From: Dehalococcoidia bacterium
GTDB taxonomy: Bacteria; Chloroflexota; Dehalococcoidia; UBA2979
Assembly: GCA_023228825.1 (NCBI GenBank)
Contig: JALOAL010000003.1
Location: 124,001-188,000 of the forward strand
Length of the DNA stretch: 64,000 bases
Direction of reading: 5' to 3'
The notes under the pieces are model-generated. The model worked only from the letters and a program-made list of their open reading frames with translations. It was not told the DNA's origin and ran no database searches. Both the position numbers and the translations under genes were made by a program. This document shows, one piece after another, positions 49,811 through 57,764 of this stretch (position 1 is its first letter; each line of letters starts with the position of its first letter).

Positions 49811-50361
49811 TGGCGCGCCTGCCGAACCTCACGGACCGCAGCCAGGTCCCGGAACACCTACGCGAGGCGTATGACCGCGTGGCCGGTCTGCGCCAGGGAG
49901 CGGTCTCCGGCCCCTACGGCGTCCTGCTGCACAGCCCGGAACTGGCCGAACTCGTCGCCGCCCTTGGCAACTACGTGCGGTGGAACGCCGCCCTCACGCC
50001 GAGGCAGACCGAGACGGCCGTGCTTGCCGCCGCGCGGGAGTGGGACGCCCGCCTGATGTGGGGGAGCCACGTGCGGCTCGGCTCGGAGGCCGGCGTGCCG
50101 GAGGCCACGATCGAGGCCATCGGCCAGCGCCGCCCCGTCGACGGCATCGAGGCTGACGAGGGGGCGATCGTGACCTACGTGCGGGAGTTGCTGCGCGAGC
50201 ACCGCGTGACGGAGGACACGTTCCGTGCGCTGCACACGGTCGTGGGCGACCAGGGGATCGTGGACCTGACCGGCCTCGTCGGGTACTACGGGCTGGTCGC
50301 GTCGATCCTCAATGCGTTCGAGGTGGAGCCTCCGCCGGGGGCGGCGGAACTACCCGCCTGA
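49810..50361 (+). CDS. Carboxymuconolactone decarboxylase family protein
   Basis: The 183-residue protein matches the AhpD/CMD fold: LTPRQTETAVLAAAREWDARLMWGSHVRL, then AGVPEATIEAI and DQGIVDLTGLVGYYGLVA. There is no CxxC pair, so it is not a peroxidase-reducing AhpD. The stop of the dehydrogenase and the ATG share one base (TGATG). The reaction is unknown. Its 3' end overlaps by 12 nt with the convergent hydrolase gene. Confidence 0.88.
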   Translation: MARLPNLTDRSQVPEHLREAYDRVAGLRQGAVSGPYGVLLHSPELAELVAALGNYVRWNAALTPRQTETAVLAAAREWDARLMWGSHVRLGSEAGVPEATIEAIGQRRPVDGIEADEGAIVTYVRELLREHRVTEDTFRALHTVVGDQGIVDLTGLVGYYGLVASILNAFEVEPPPGAAELPA

Positions 50362-51234
50362 CTGCGGAACGGCGTCCGCGAGGAACGGCCGCACGGCCGC
50401 CAGCACCGCCTCCGGCTGGTCGTGGTGCGCCCAGTGGCCCGCATCGTCGATGAAGACCGTGCGCGCGTCTTGGAAGAACTGCTCCGCGTCCGTGCGCTGG
50501 CTGATCCGCCCGTCCCGCGCGAAGAGCAACAGCACGGGACACTCCACGGCGGCCCAGAAGCGAGGCAACTCCTCCTTGCGCACTTCCATGGAGGTGCGCC
50601 CGTTCACCCAGAGGTCGTACTTCCACACGTAGCCGCCCTCCACCGGCCGCGCGGCGAACTCCGCCAGGTGCGGCACGAAGTCCGCGGGCAGGCGGGGGTT
50701 GGCCTCCTGCACGCGCTCTGCGGCAGCGGCCAGGTCGGGGTAGACGCGCGGCTCCTGGTCCTGGAACTTGCGCAGGCGGTCTCCCCAGGCGCGCACCCAC
50801 GACGGCCCCATCTCCCCCGGCGGGTTGAGCGAATGCGTGCCCTCGATCGCGACGAGGGCGGAGAAGTGCTCGGGGTACGTCCCCGCCGCGAGCAGGGAGA
50901 CCGAGCCGCCGTAGGAGTGCGCCACCACGCGGGCCGGCGCGCCCACCTCCTCGATCACGCGCACCACGTCCAGGGCGTTGTCCGGCAGGCCGTAGTTCCC
51001 GCCGACCGACCAGTCCGAGTCGCCGTGGCCGCGCAGGTCCAGGGCCACCACGTGGTAGTCGTGGCGCAACGCCTGGGCGATGCCATCCCACGCCCGCGCG
51101 TGGTCTCGGCCGCCGTGCACCAGCACCAGCGGGGGTGCGCCCTCGTTCCCCCAGTCCCAGTAGGCGATCTGGAGTCGCTGCGACCGGACGAACTTCTGCT
51201 GCGGACCGCTGTCCTCACGCGCCACGCGCACCAC
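50350..51234 (-). CDS. Alpha/beta hydrolase
   Basis: The 294-residue protein has the oxyanion region LVHGGRDHARAWD, the nucleophile in AHSYGGS, the acid in LLLFARDG, and the catalytic His in DDAGHWAHHDQPE. The fold matches esterases and epoxide hydrolases, but the substrate is unknown. The first codon is GTG at 51234. It converges on the CMD gene, overlapping by 12 nt. Confidence 0.9.
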   Translation of the reverse strand: MVRVAREDSGPQQKFVRSQRLQIAYWDWGNEGAPPLVLVHGGRDHARAWDGIAQALRHDYHVVALDLRGHGDSDWSVGGNYGLPDNALDVVRVIEEVGAPARVVAHSYGGSVSLLAAGTYPEHFSALVAIEGTHSLNPPGEMGPSWVRAWGDRLRKFQDQEPRVYPDLAAAAERVQEANPRLPADFVPHLAEFAARPVEGGYVWKYDLWVNGRTSMEVRKEELPRFWAAVECPVLLLFARDGRISQRTDAEQFFQDARTVFIDDAGHWAHHDQPEAVLAAVRPFLADAVPQSGG

Positions 51235-51300
51235 TCCTCCGCACCGCCCCCCGCATCCGCAGGGCGCGCGGACGATAGTACGAGGCCGACGCGTAGAGCC

Positions 51301-51735
51301 CTACCGGCGACGGCTACCCGTATTCGTGGATGGCCCGTATTCGTGGATGGCAACGGCGAGTTCTTCCTTGTTCATCTTGCTGCGACCGGGGATGTCCAGT
51401 TCCTTCGCGCGTTCGTACAACTCGTCCCGTGACTGCTCCTCGCCCACCACGCGACCGCCGCCGGTCCGGGCGGGCGTGTCGCCGTAGGAGCGAGGGCTGG
51501 TGTTGGGGCCACGGGCGGCCTGCTCGTCAGACGGGCCCCTGCGGGCCTTCTTCACCCAGCGGTCGCCCTGCTTCTTGTAGGAGTGTTTCACCGCGGCGTA
51601 GGCGGCCCGGTGGGCACGCTCTTCGTCGCCGTCGTACGTCTCCAGCGCGGACTCGTGCGTCTCGATGAAGATGTCCTGTGCGTGCGTGTCGGAGCGCTTG
51701 AGTGTGGCGGGCAACTCGCTCCTCTTCTTCGGCAT
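51301..51735 (-). CDS. ChaB-like protein with a Rho_N/SAP-like C terminus
   Basis: The 144-residue protein starts MPKKRSELPATLKRSDTHAQ, the ChaB family signature, followed by AHRAAYAAVKHSYKKQGDRWV. After a Gly/Pro/Arg linker comes DELYERAKELDIPGRSKMN followed by KEELAVAIHEYG, similar to the end of the protein at 48265-48567. The last ten residues come from a 17-nt duplication. ChaB is linked to cation transport in E. coli, but the domain is common in small DNA-associated proteins and the role is unknown. Confidence 0.82.
   Translation of the reverse strand: MPKKRSELPATLKRSDTHAQDIFIETHESALETYDGDEERAHRAAYAAVKHSYKKQGDRWVKKARRGPSDEQAARGPNTSPRSYGDTPARTGGGRVVGEEQSRDELYERAKELDIPGRSKMNKEELAVAIHEYGPSTNTGSRRR
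51317..51350 (-). repeat. Exact 17-nt tandem duplication inside the ChaB-like gene
   Basis: CCCGTATTCGTGGATGG occurs twice in tandem. With one copy removed, the minus-strand frame reads AIHEYG and then a TAG stop. The second copy shifts the frame and adds PSTNTGSRRR. Confidence 0.92.
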
Positions 51736-51829
51736 CTGGCTGCTCCTCTCAAGGCCTGTACCCTAGGCAGGAGGGCGCAACAGGCCGCTTGTCCGCCCGC
51801 CGCGTCCGGCTTGCGACAACCTTGCAATG

Positions 51830-51908
51830 CCCTCGGCGCCCGGGAGAGCCCTCCGCCCGGAGAGCCCTCGGCGCCCGGGAGAGCCTGCGGGCCGGTGTGC
51901 GCCGGCCC
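51830..51908 (+). repeat. Degenerate repeats and a hairpin before the MFS gene
   Basis: A 21-nt unit (51830-51850) recurs exactly at 51865-51885, with a shortened, mutated copy between. A hairpin, GGGCCGG-TGTGCG-CCGGCCC (51889-51908), follows. No gene lies in this 269-nt gap. Confidence 0.8.
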
Positions 51909-52004
51909 CGTAGCGGGCGCCGACCTCGCCCCTACCGGGCCGCTCATTTACCTTTGCGTGACCGTCAAACCCTCTGCCGCAACCCGGTACTCCTAGGGAC
52001 ACGC

Positions 52005-53312
52005 TTGTCCGCCGCGAACGATCCGTTGAGCACCGCCGAGCCTGACGTAGAGCCCGGCCTCCCCCCGACCCGCCGCTTCCGCACGTTCGATGCCGTCCTC
52101 GATGTGCCCGCGTTCCGCTGGTACCTGCTCTCCATGATGGCCAACTGGTCGGGCATGCAGATGCAGAACTTCGCCCGCGGGTACCTGGCCTACCAGATCA
52201 CCGGTTCCTTCGCCGCGCTGGGCGGCATTGCGCTCGCGAACGCCATCCCCCGCCTGCTGCTGGCGCTGTCCGGGGGCGTGATCGCGGACCGCGCGAGTCG
52301 CCGTTATGTCTTGCAGGCCGGGCAGTTCGCCTCGTTCGCGATCACGGCGTGGCTGGCGGCGCTGCTGTTCGCGGGCCGGCTGACGTTTAACGACCTACTG
52401 ATCGCCTCCGTCCTGCAGGGCATCGCCATGGCGTTCACGATGCCGGCCCGGCAGGCGATGATCCCGCAGATCGTGGGGCCCGAGCGCCTGACCAACGCCT
52501 TTGGCCTGAACGCCACCGCCATGAACGGCACGCGCCTCCTGATGCCGGCCCTGGCCGGCGTGCTGGTGGCTGTGGTGGGCGCGTCCTGGGTCTTCGCGCT
52601 CATGGCCGCCATGTTCCTGCTGGCCTTCCTCGCGATGTTCCGCGTGCCGAAGGAACCGCCAGCCGCGGCCGGCGCCGCGCGGCCTCGAGGCGGGGGCGGC
52701 CGCAGTGGCGTGGGCGACATCGTGGAGGCGTTCCGCTACCTGCGGCATCAGCGCGTGCTGGCCACCTTGCTGGGCGTCCACCTGTTCGTGGTGCTCCTGA
52801 CCATGCCCTATCAGCGCCTGCTTCCGGGCTTTGTAGACGAGGTGCTGGCGACGAACGAGAGTGAGTCCGCGTTCATCCTGGGCCTGCTGCTGGCCGTGAC
52901 CGGCGGCGGCGCGCTGATCGGCTCGCTCGTGGTGGCCTCGCTCCCCGACCGGCGCCGCGGGCTGCTACTGGTCGGGAGCATGACGATGTTCGCGCTGGCG
53001 CTGCTGGCCTTCGCGTGGTCCGGGAACGTCTGGCTCAGCGTGGGGATCGTGCTCGTCCTGGGCTTCGGCCAGGCGGGACGGCAGTCGCTGAACCAGATCC
53101 TGATCCAGACCCACGTGGACGACGCCTACCGCGGCCGCATCAGCAGCATCATGATGATGGAGATGGGGCTGGAGTCCTTCGGCACGTTCGGCTTCGCCCT
53201 CTTCGCGGCGGCGTTCGGCGGGGCGTGGGCGTTCACGCTGGTGGCGGTGGGCCTGGTGGTGGTGGCGGCGGTGATCGTGTTCTTCCTGCCCTCCTACCGC
53301 CGCCTCGAGTAG
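52005..53312 (+). CDS. MFS exporter, EntS/TMP-like
   Basis: The 435-residue protein has about 12 transmembrane helices. After a cytoplasmic tail the first helix region reads FRWYLLSMMANWSGMQMQNFARGYLAYQ. The loop LSGGVIADRASRRYV and the segment QAMIPQIVGPERLTNAFGLNA match the MFS_3 (enterobactin exporter-like) group. The TTG at 52005 is the only candidate start before the domain, and its ribosome binding site is weak. The cargo is unknown. Confidence 0.87.
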   Translation: MSAANDPLSTAEPDVEPGLPPTRRFRTFDAVLDVPAFRWYLLSMMANWSGMQMQNFARGYLAYQITGSFAALGGIALANAIPRLLLALSGGVIADRASRRYVLQAGQFASFAITAWLAALLFAGRLTFNDLLIASVLQGIAMAFTMPARQAMIPQIVGPERLTNAFGLNATAMNGTRLLMPALAGVLVAVVGASWVFALMAAMFLLAFLAMFRVPKEPPAAAGAARPRGGGGRSGVGDIVEAFRYLRHQRVLATLLGVHLFVVLLTMPYQRLLPGFVDEVLATNESESAFILGLLLAVTGGGALIGSLVVASLPDRRRGLLLVGSMTMFALALLAFAWSGNVWLSVGIVLVLGFGQAGRQSLNQILIQTHVDDAYRGRISSIMMMEMGLESFGTFGFALFAAAFGGAWAFTLVAVGLVVVAAVIVFFLPSYRRLE

Positions 53313-53342
53313 CCCCCGCGTCCGCCGCGAGCGGCAGACTTC

Positions 53343-55634
53343 CTAGCCCGGCACGCCGCCCGCCTGCGCCTCCAGCACTCCACCGGAAGCGATCAGCGCC
53401 TCCACGCGGTCGCCGAGGCCGGCCTCCCGCAGCACCTCGCGGCTGTGCGCGCCGAGGACGGGCGCGGGGTCGCCGGGCCGCACGGGCGTGCGCGACAGGC
53501 GCGGCGCGGGGCCGGTGCTGGTCACGGCGCCCCAGTGCGGGTGTTCGCGCGTGACGCTCAGTCCCTGCTCGCGCGCATAGTCCAAGGTCATCAGGTCGTC
53601 CGTGGAGTTCACCACGTGGTGCGCGCCCACGCCGGCGGCGGTCAACCGCGCCACCCACTCCGCCGCCGTCCCCTGTGCCAGGCGCTCCTCCAGCGCCTTT
53701 GCCAGCGACTCGCCTTCCTGCGTCGCCACGGCCTCGAGGCCTTCGACGGCGGCGAGTTCGGCGGCGTTGCGGGCGCCGAGGAAGAGCCACGCGTCCGATG
53801 CCTGGTAGGCGCGGTGGAGGGGGCTGCTGCCCACCTGCTCCTGCCCTCGGGCTTCGTCCCACGTCTTGCCGGGCGTCCCCACCAGGAACGGCGACTGGAG
53901 GAAGGTGGCCGTGTAGCAGAGCGCGGCGTCCACGAACTGGCCTTCGCCCGTCCGCGCGCGGTGGAGTAGGGCCAGGCTCACGCCGTAGGCGCCCAGATAG
54001 CCGGTGCCGTAGTCGTTCACGGCGTAGCGCTGGGTCTGCGGCATGCCGTCTTCCGTACGGTACCGGTCCTGCATGCCGGTGACGGCCTGCGCGATCTGCT
54101 CATGACCGGCGCGGTCGGCCAGCGGTCCGTCGTGCCCGTAGCAGTTCAACGAGGCGTAGACGATGTCCGGCTTGCGCGCCCGCACCTGCTCGTAGCCGAC
54201 GCCCAGGCGTTCCGCCACGCCCTTGCGGAAGTTCTGCACCACCACGTCCGCACCGTCCACCAGCGCCCAGAACGCCTCCAGGCCCTCCGGCGTCTTCAGG
54301 TCCAGGACAATACTGCGCTTGCCTCGGTTCACGTCGCCGTGGAAGGCGCCCATGGGTGGGCGGTCCGGCGCCTCGATCTTGACCACGTCCGCGCCGTACT
54401 CCGCGAGCGTGCGGCCGCAGGTGGGGCCGGCCAGCACGATGCACAGGTCCAGTACCCGGACGCCGTCCAGCGCCGCCCGCATCGTGGCTTCTGGCGCGCT
54501 GCCCGCCACGACCGGGCGTGCCGCCGCCGTCCCGAGGGCGCGGAGGATCGCCTCGCGGTCCGCGTCCAGCGCACGGGCGGGGCCCTGCACGGCCCCCGGC
54601 GTGCGCGACAGGCGCGCGGGGATGCCGGGCTGCTTGACGCGGCCGAACACCGGGTCGTCCACCTCGACAATGGCGCCGGAGCCGAGGGCGTGCGGGTGTT
54701 CGATCCACTCGGAGGCGGGGCGGCAGACGGAACACTCGCCGCCGGCGTCGTTCACCAGCGCCTCCCACTCCGCGGCGGGCCGTGTCTTGAAGAGCGCACG
54801 GGCGGCCTCGGTCACCTCTGCGGCCAGGTCGCGGTCCGTCGCCAGGCGCACGCGGTCGGTGTAGCCGCGCTCGATCCAGTGGGCCACGCCGGCGGCGGCC
54901 AGGACGTCCTCCGTGCGGGAGTTGCCGGTGTGGAACATGATCCAGTTGCCGTCCGCGCACTCCCACTGCGTGGTCAGGCTCATGGCCGCGCCCAGCGGCC
55001 GGTCCGCCACTGCGCTGGCCGAGTAGCCGTTGTAGCCCACCGCCCCGTACATCGCGTCGAACAGCGGCACCTCGATGCGCTGGCCCAGGCCGTCGCGCTC
55101 ACGGGCGGTCAGGGCCATGCCCACGGCCACGGCGCCCTGGATCGCGGCGTAGGAGGAGGCCAGCGGCAGCGCGGTGTAGACCGGCGCCCCCGCCTCCGCG
55201 GCAATGCGGTTGCGGCGGTAGAGGCCGGACGCCGCCCCCACCACGCCCTCCCACGCCGCCGTCCCCGCACGCGGGTCGTCCGAGGCGAAGCCGGGCAACG
55301 AGCAGTAGACCAGGCGCGGGTTCGCCTCGGTCATGGCGGCGGCGCCCAGGCCCAGGCGGTCCATAACGCCGGGCCGGAAGTTCTCGATCACCACGTCCGC
55401 GCTCGCCACCAGGGCGCGCGCGGTCTCCCGGCCCCCCGCCTCCGCCAGGTCCAGGACGATGGACTGCTTGCCACGGTTGAAGGCGGCGTTGGCGGGCGTC
55501 TGCCAGCGGGGCCCGCCCGGCGGATCCACACGGACCACTTCGGCGCCCTGGTCGCAGAGCAGTTGCGCCGCCAGGGGGCCGGCCAGGTACTGGCCAAAGT
55601 CGATGACGCGGATTCCGTGCAGGGCGCCAGCCAT
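53343..55634 (-). CDS. Duplicated class III CoA-transferase (CaiB/BaiF)
   Basis: These enzymes move CoA between carboxylic acids. The 763-residue protein contains two complete CaiB/BaiF domains in one chain. The first starts LHGIRVIDFGQYLAGPLAA with catalytic Asp in EVPLFDAMYGAV; the second starts LDGVRVLDLCIVLAGPTCG with Asp in QFVDAALCYTATF. Single-domain members are ~400 residues and work as interlocked dimers, so the fusion may act as a pseudodimer. No substrate-specific neighbours are present. It converges on the MFS gene. Confidence 0.92.
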   Translation of the reverse strand: MAGALHGIRVIDFGQYLAGPLAAQLLCDQGAEVVRVDPPGGPRWQTPANAAFNRGKQSIVLDLAEAGGRETARALVASADVVIENFRPGVMDRLGLGAAAMTEANPRLVYCSLPGFASDDPRAGTAAWEGVVGAASGLYRRNRIAAEAGAPVYTALPLASSYAAIQGAVAVGMALTARERDGLGQRIEVPLFDAMYGAVGYNGYSASAVADRPLGAAMSLTTQWECADGNWIMFHTGNSRTEDVLAAAGVAHWIERGYTDRVRLATDRDLAAEVTEAARALFKTRPAAEWEALVNDAGGECSVCRPASEWIEHPHALGSGAIVEVDDPVFGRVKQPGIPARLSRTPGAVQGPARALDADREAILRALGTAAARPVVAGSAPEATMRAALDGVRVLDLCIVLAGPTCGRTLAEYGADVVKIEAPDRPPMGAFHGDVNRGKRSIVLDLKTPEGLEAFWALVDGADVVVQNFRKGVAERLGVGYEQVRARKPDIVYASLNCYGHDGPLADRAGHEQIAQAVTGMQDRYRTEDGMPQTQRYAVNDYGTGYLGAYGVSLALLHRARTGEGQFVDAALCYTATFLQSPFLVGTPGKTWDEARGQEQVGSSPLHRAYQASDAWLFLGARNAAELAAVEGLEAVATQEGESLAKALEERLAQGTAAEWVARLTAAGVGAHHVVNSTDDLMTLDYAREQGLSVTREHPHWGAVTSTGPAPRLSRTPVRPGDPAPVLGAHSREVLREAGLGDRVEALIASGGVLEAQAGGVPG

Positions 55635-55808
55635 GAGGACAACTCCATCCAGCCCGGGTCGAGGCCAACCGCCGCCTCGCGGGCAACTCGGCGGCAGTGT
55701 ACGCGGGCAGGCCAGCGGCGCGGGTTACGGCGGCGCTACCATGCGCCACACCTCGACCGCCTCGACCACCTCGACGCCATCGCCCGCAAGAGACCGGAGC
55801 CAGCCCCC

Positions 55809-56318
55809 ATGACCGCCCTGGACGACTTCATCGCCGCCGTCAACGCCGTGGACGCTCGCCTGGAGGCGCTGCGCCCGCGCATCCTGGAGCACGGCGACGC
55901 GCCACTGCCCGAGGGCACCTGGCGCGTCCGAGACGCGCTGAGCCACCTGGCGGCTCGCAGCAACGGCGTGGCGCGCATCCTGCAGCGCGTGGAAGCCCTG
56001 GACGCCCAGGATGCCGCAGGCGGCCCAGACGCCACAGATGCTCCGAGCGCACCCCCGGCTCCCCGCAACATCGACGAGATCAATGCGGCACAGGTCGAAG
56101 AGCGGACGGATCGCTCGGTGGAGGCGCTGCTGGACGAGATCCGGGAGGGCCACCAGGACGCCATCGCCGCCGCTCGAGGGCTGGACGACGCGCTGCTCCA
56201 GCGTCAGGTCCCGCTCGGCTTCCGGCCGGGCGACGCGAGCGTGGGCGACCTGCTGGTGATGGGCGGGCCTCGCCACGATGGCGGCCACCTGGACCAGATC
56301 GAGGCGGCGCTCGGGTAG
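55809..56318 (+). CDS. DinB/mycothiol maleylpyruvate isomerase-like protein
   Basis: The 169-residue protein begins TALDDFIAAVNAVDARLEAL and has WRVRDALSHLAARSNGVARIL and GGPRHDGGHLDQIEAAL near the end, with His residues placed as in the four-helix metal-binding DinB family. The function of such members is mostly unknown. The ATG at 55809 has GGAG upstream; the long upstream reading is a shadow of the CoA-transferase. Confidence 0.75.
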   Translation: MTALDDFIAAVNAVDARLEALRPRILEHGDAPLPEGTWRVRDALSHLAARSNGVARILQRVEALDAQDAAGGPDATDAPSAPPAPRNIDEINAAQVEERTDRSVEALLDEIREGHQDAIAAARGLDDALLQRQVPLGFRPGDASVGDLLVMGGPRHDGGHLDQIEAALG

Positions 56319-56348
56319 GCCCGGACGCGGCGCCTCGTCCCTCGCGGC

Positions 56349-56383
56349 CCTCGATAGTCCTCGTTAGGCCTCGCTAGTCCTCA
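56349..56383 (-). repeat. Tandem 10-nt repeats carrying TAG/TAA stops
   Basis: Three and a half 10-nt units (CCTCGATAGT, CCTCGTTAGG, CCTCGCTAGT, CCTCATT) overlap the 3' end of the gene at 56374. The stop codon of that gene lies in one unit, and the same triplet recurs in the others on the minus strand. Confidence 0.75.
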
Positions 56384-57585
56384 TTCCCGGCGGGACCGGG
56401 AGGGACGCCGTCCTGCGGCGCACCGGAGGGCCCGCCGCCGGGCGAGGGGGCGGAGGCTTCCGGAGCGTTGGCGCCGGAGCCGCCGCAGATCAGGATGAGC
56501 AGTGTGGAAGGCAGGTCTCCGGGGTAGCGGTCTCGCCACTGCGCATTCACGAACGCCGGTGCGCCAGCGGTGTAGCCCAGGAGCGAGCCGTTCACCGTGA
56601 CCCACGCGGACAGCACGGAGCACCCGCCACTGGAGGCGGACGCCACCAGCGACTCCACCGGACCGCCGGTCCACGTCACCAGCCCCAGTCCGCCCCTTGT
56701 GGGCAGGGAGCCGTTCAGGGCGCCGCTCGGCGTGCCGGCGATGGGCCGGGCGCCGGGTGCGGGGGTCGGCGTGGGCGCGGGCGTCGGGGGCGGCGTGGAC
56801 GACGCCGGGACGAGGAAGTCGTCCGCCATCCAGCCGGCGCCCCAGCCGCTCTGGACGTACACCCAGCGATACCCGCCGGCGTTCACGGGCGCGGCGTCCA
56901 GCACCTCCACGAAGGAGCCGTCCGCCACGCAGTGCACGCGGGGGTTGCCGGTGCCGGGGCCAGTACGCAGGTTCACGCACTGCCCGTCACCCGCTACCCG
57001 AGCGGTCGTGCCCGGCGTGAGCGAGGCGGCCTGCGTGCCCTGCCCCGCCTCGAACGCCTGCGGTGCCGGCGCACCGCCCGAGGCGTACGAGAAGCGGTAT
57101 GCGCGCACGTTGAGGTTGGTGTAGCGAGTGGCAGCGGCTTGCGGGTCGTAGTCCTCGCGGATACGCACCACGCCGTCCCACTGCGAGTTGGAGTCGATCA
57201 CCGTCAGCAGGCCGTTGCCCTGGCGGTGCATCACGATCGAGGTATGAAGGCCGGGATACGACGCGCCGGGGCCCAGGTCCTTGTCGTCCGCAATCTGCAC
57301 GATGTCGCCCGCGCGGACGTCGGCCAGGGACACCTCGATAGCGCCGCCGGAGAGATAGCCTTCCCGGTAACCGAATCCCATCGCGCGTCCGGTGGCCTCC
57401 TGCACGACGCGTCGCACCCACGGGAAGCACTGGCCTTCCTGCAGATGTAACGACTGCTGGGCGACCTGGACGATACGCTCTCCGGCGTCAGTCGACTCGG
57501 CGGAAACGGGCCGCACAAGGACCAGCGAGAGCGCGCCAGTGAAGAGGATCACCGACGCAAACGCAACGAGGGTACGTGACGTCAA
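56374..57585 (-). CDS. Secreted CHAP-like, SH3b protein with the shared C-terminal domain
   Basis: The 403-residue protein has a signal peptide ending VRPVSAES. The next ~130 residues resemble an amidase-like CHAP fold: EGQCFPWVRRVVQEATG with a possible catalytic Cys, and GLHTSIVMHRQGNGLLTVIDSN with a possible His and Asn. An SH3b domain follows (CVNLRTGPGTGNPRVHCVADG and VYVQSGWGAGWMADDFL). After a Pro-rich linker comes the domain shared with the 43.2-kb protein (LLGYTAGAPAFVNAQW, YPGDLPSTLLILICGG). The TTG start at 57585 has GGAG 6 nt upstream. It may act on or bind to the cell wall. Confidence 0.78.
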   Translation of the reverse strand: MTSRTLVAFASVILFTGALSLVLVRPVSAESTDAGERIVQVAQQSLHLQEGQCFPWVRRVVQEATGRAMGFGYREGYLSGGAIEVSLADVRAGDIVQIADDKDLGPGASYPGLHTSIVMHRQGNGLLTVIDSNSQWDGVVRIREDYDPQAAATRYTNLNVRAYRFSYASGGAPAPQAFEAGQGTQAASLTPGTTARVAGDGQCVNLRTGPGTGNPRVHCVADGSFVEVLDAAPVNAGGYRWVYVQSGWGAGWMADDFLVPASSTPPPTPAPTPTPAPGARPIAGTPSGALNGSLPTRGGLGLVTWTGGPVESLVASASSGGCSVLSAWVTVNGSLLGYTAGAPAFVNAQWRDRYPGDLPSTLLILICGGSGANAPEASAPSPGGGPSGAPQDGVPPGPAGNED

Positions 57586-57710
57586 AACGCACTCCGAACA
57601 TCCCCCGCCGCGAACCACTCTAACCGCGAGCCGCTTCGCGGCAAACGGTCTCAAATCTCCGCGCACTGCCGGGAGATTCCACGCGCGTGATTCCGGGGAG
57701 CGGAGCATGC

Positions 57711-57743
57711 GTGGAGGCGCACCGACATCCGGTACGCCTCCAC
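57711..57743 (-). terminator. Hairpin after btuF
   Basis: GTGGAGGCG and CGCCTCCAC enclose a second short stem (ACCG/CGGT). The hairpin lies 22 nt after the btuF-like gene on the minus strand. It lacks a U tract, so its role as a terminator is uncertain. Confidence 0.5.
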
Positions 57744-57764
57744 ACTGGACTGGTCGCCGGACGG

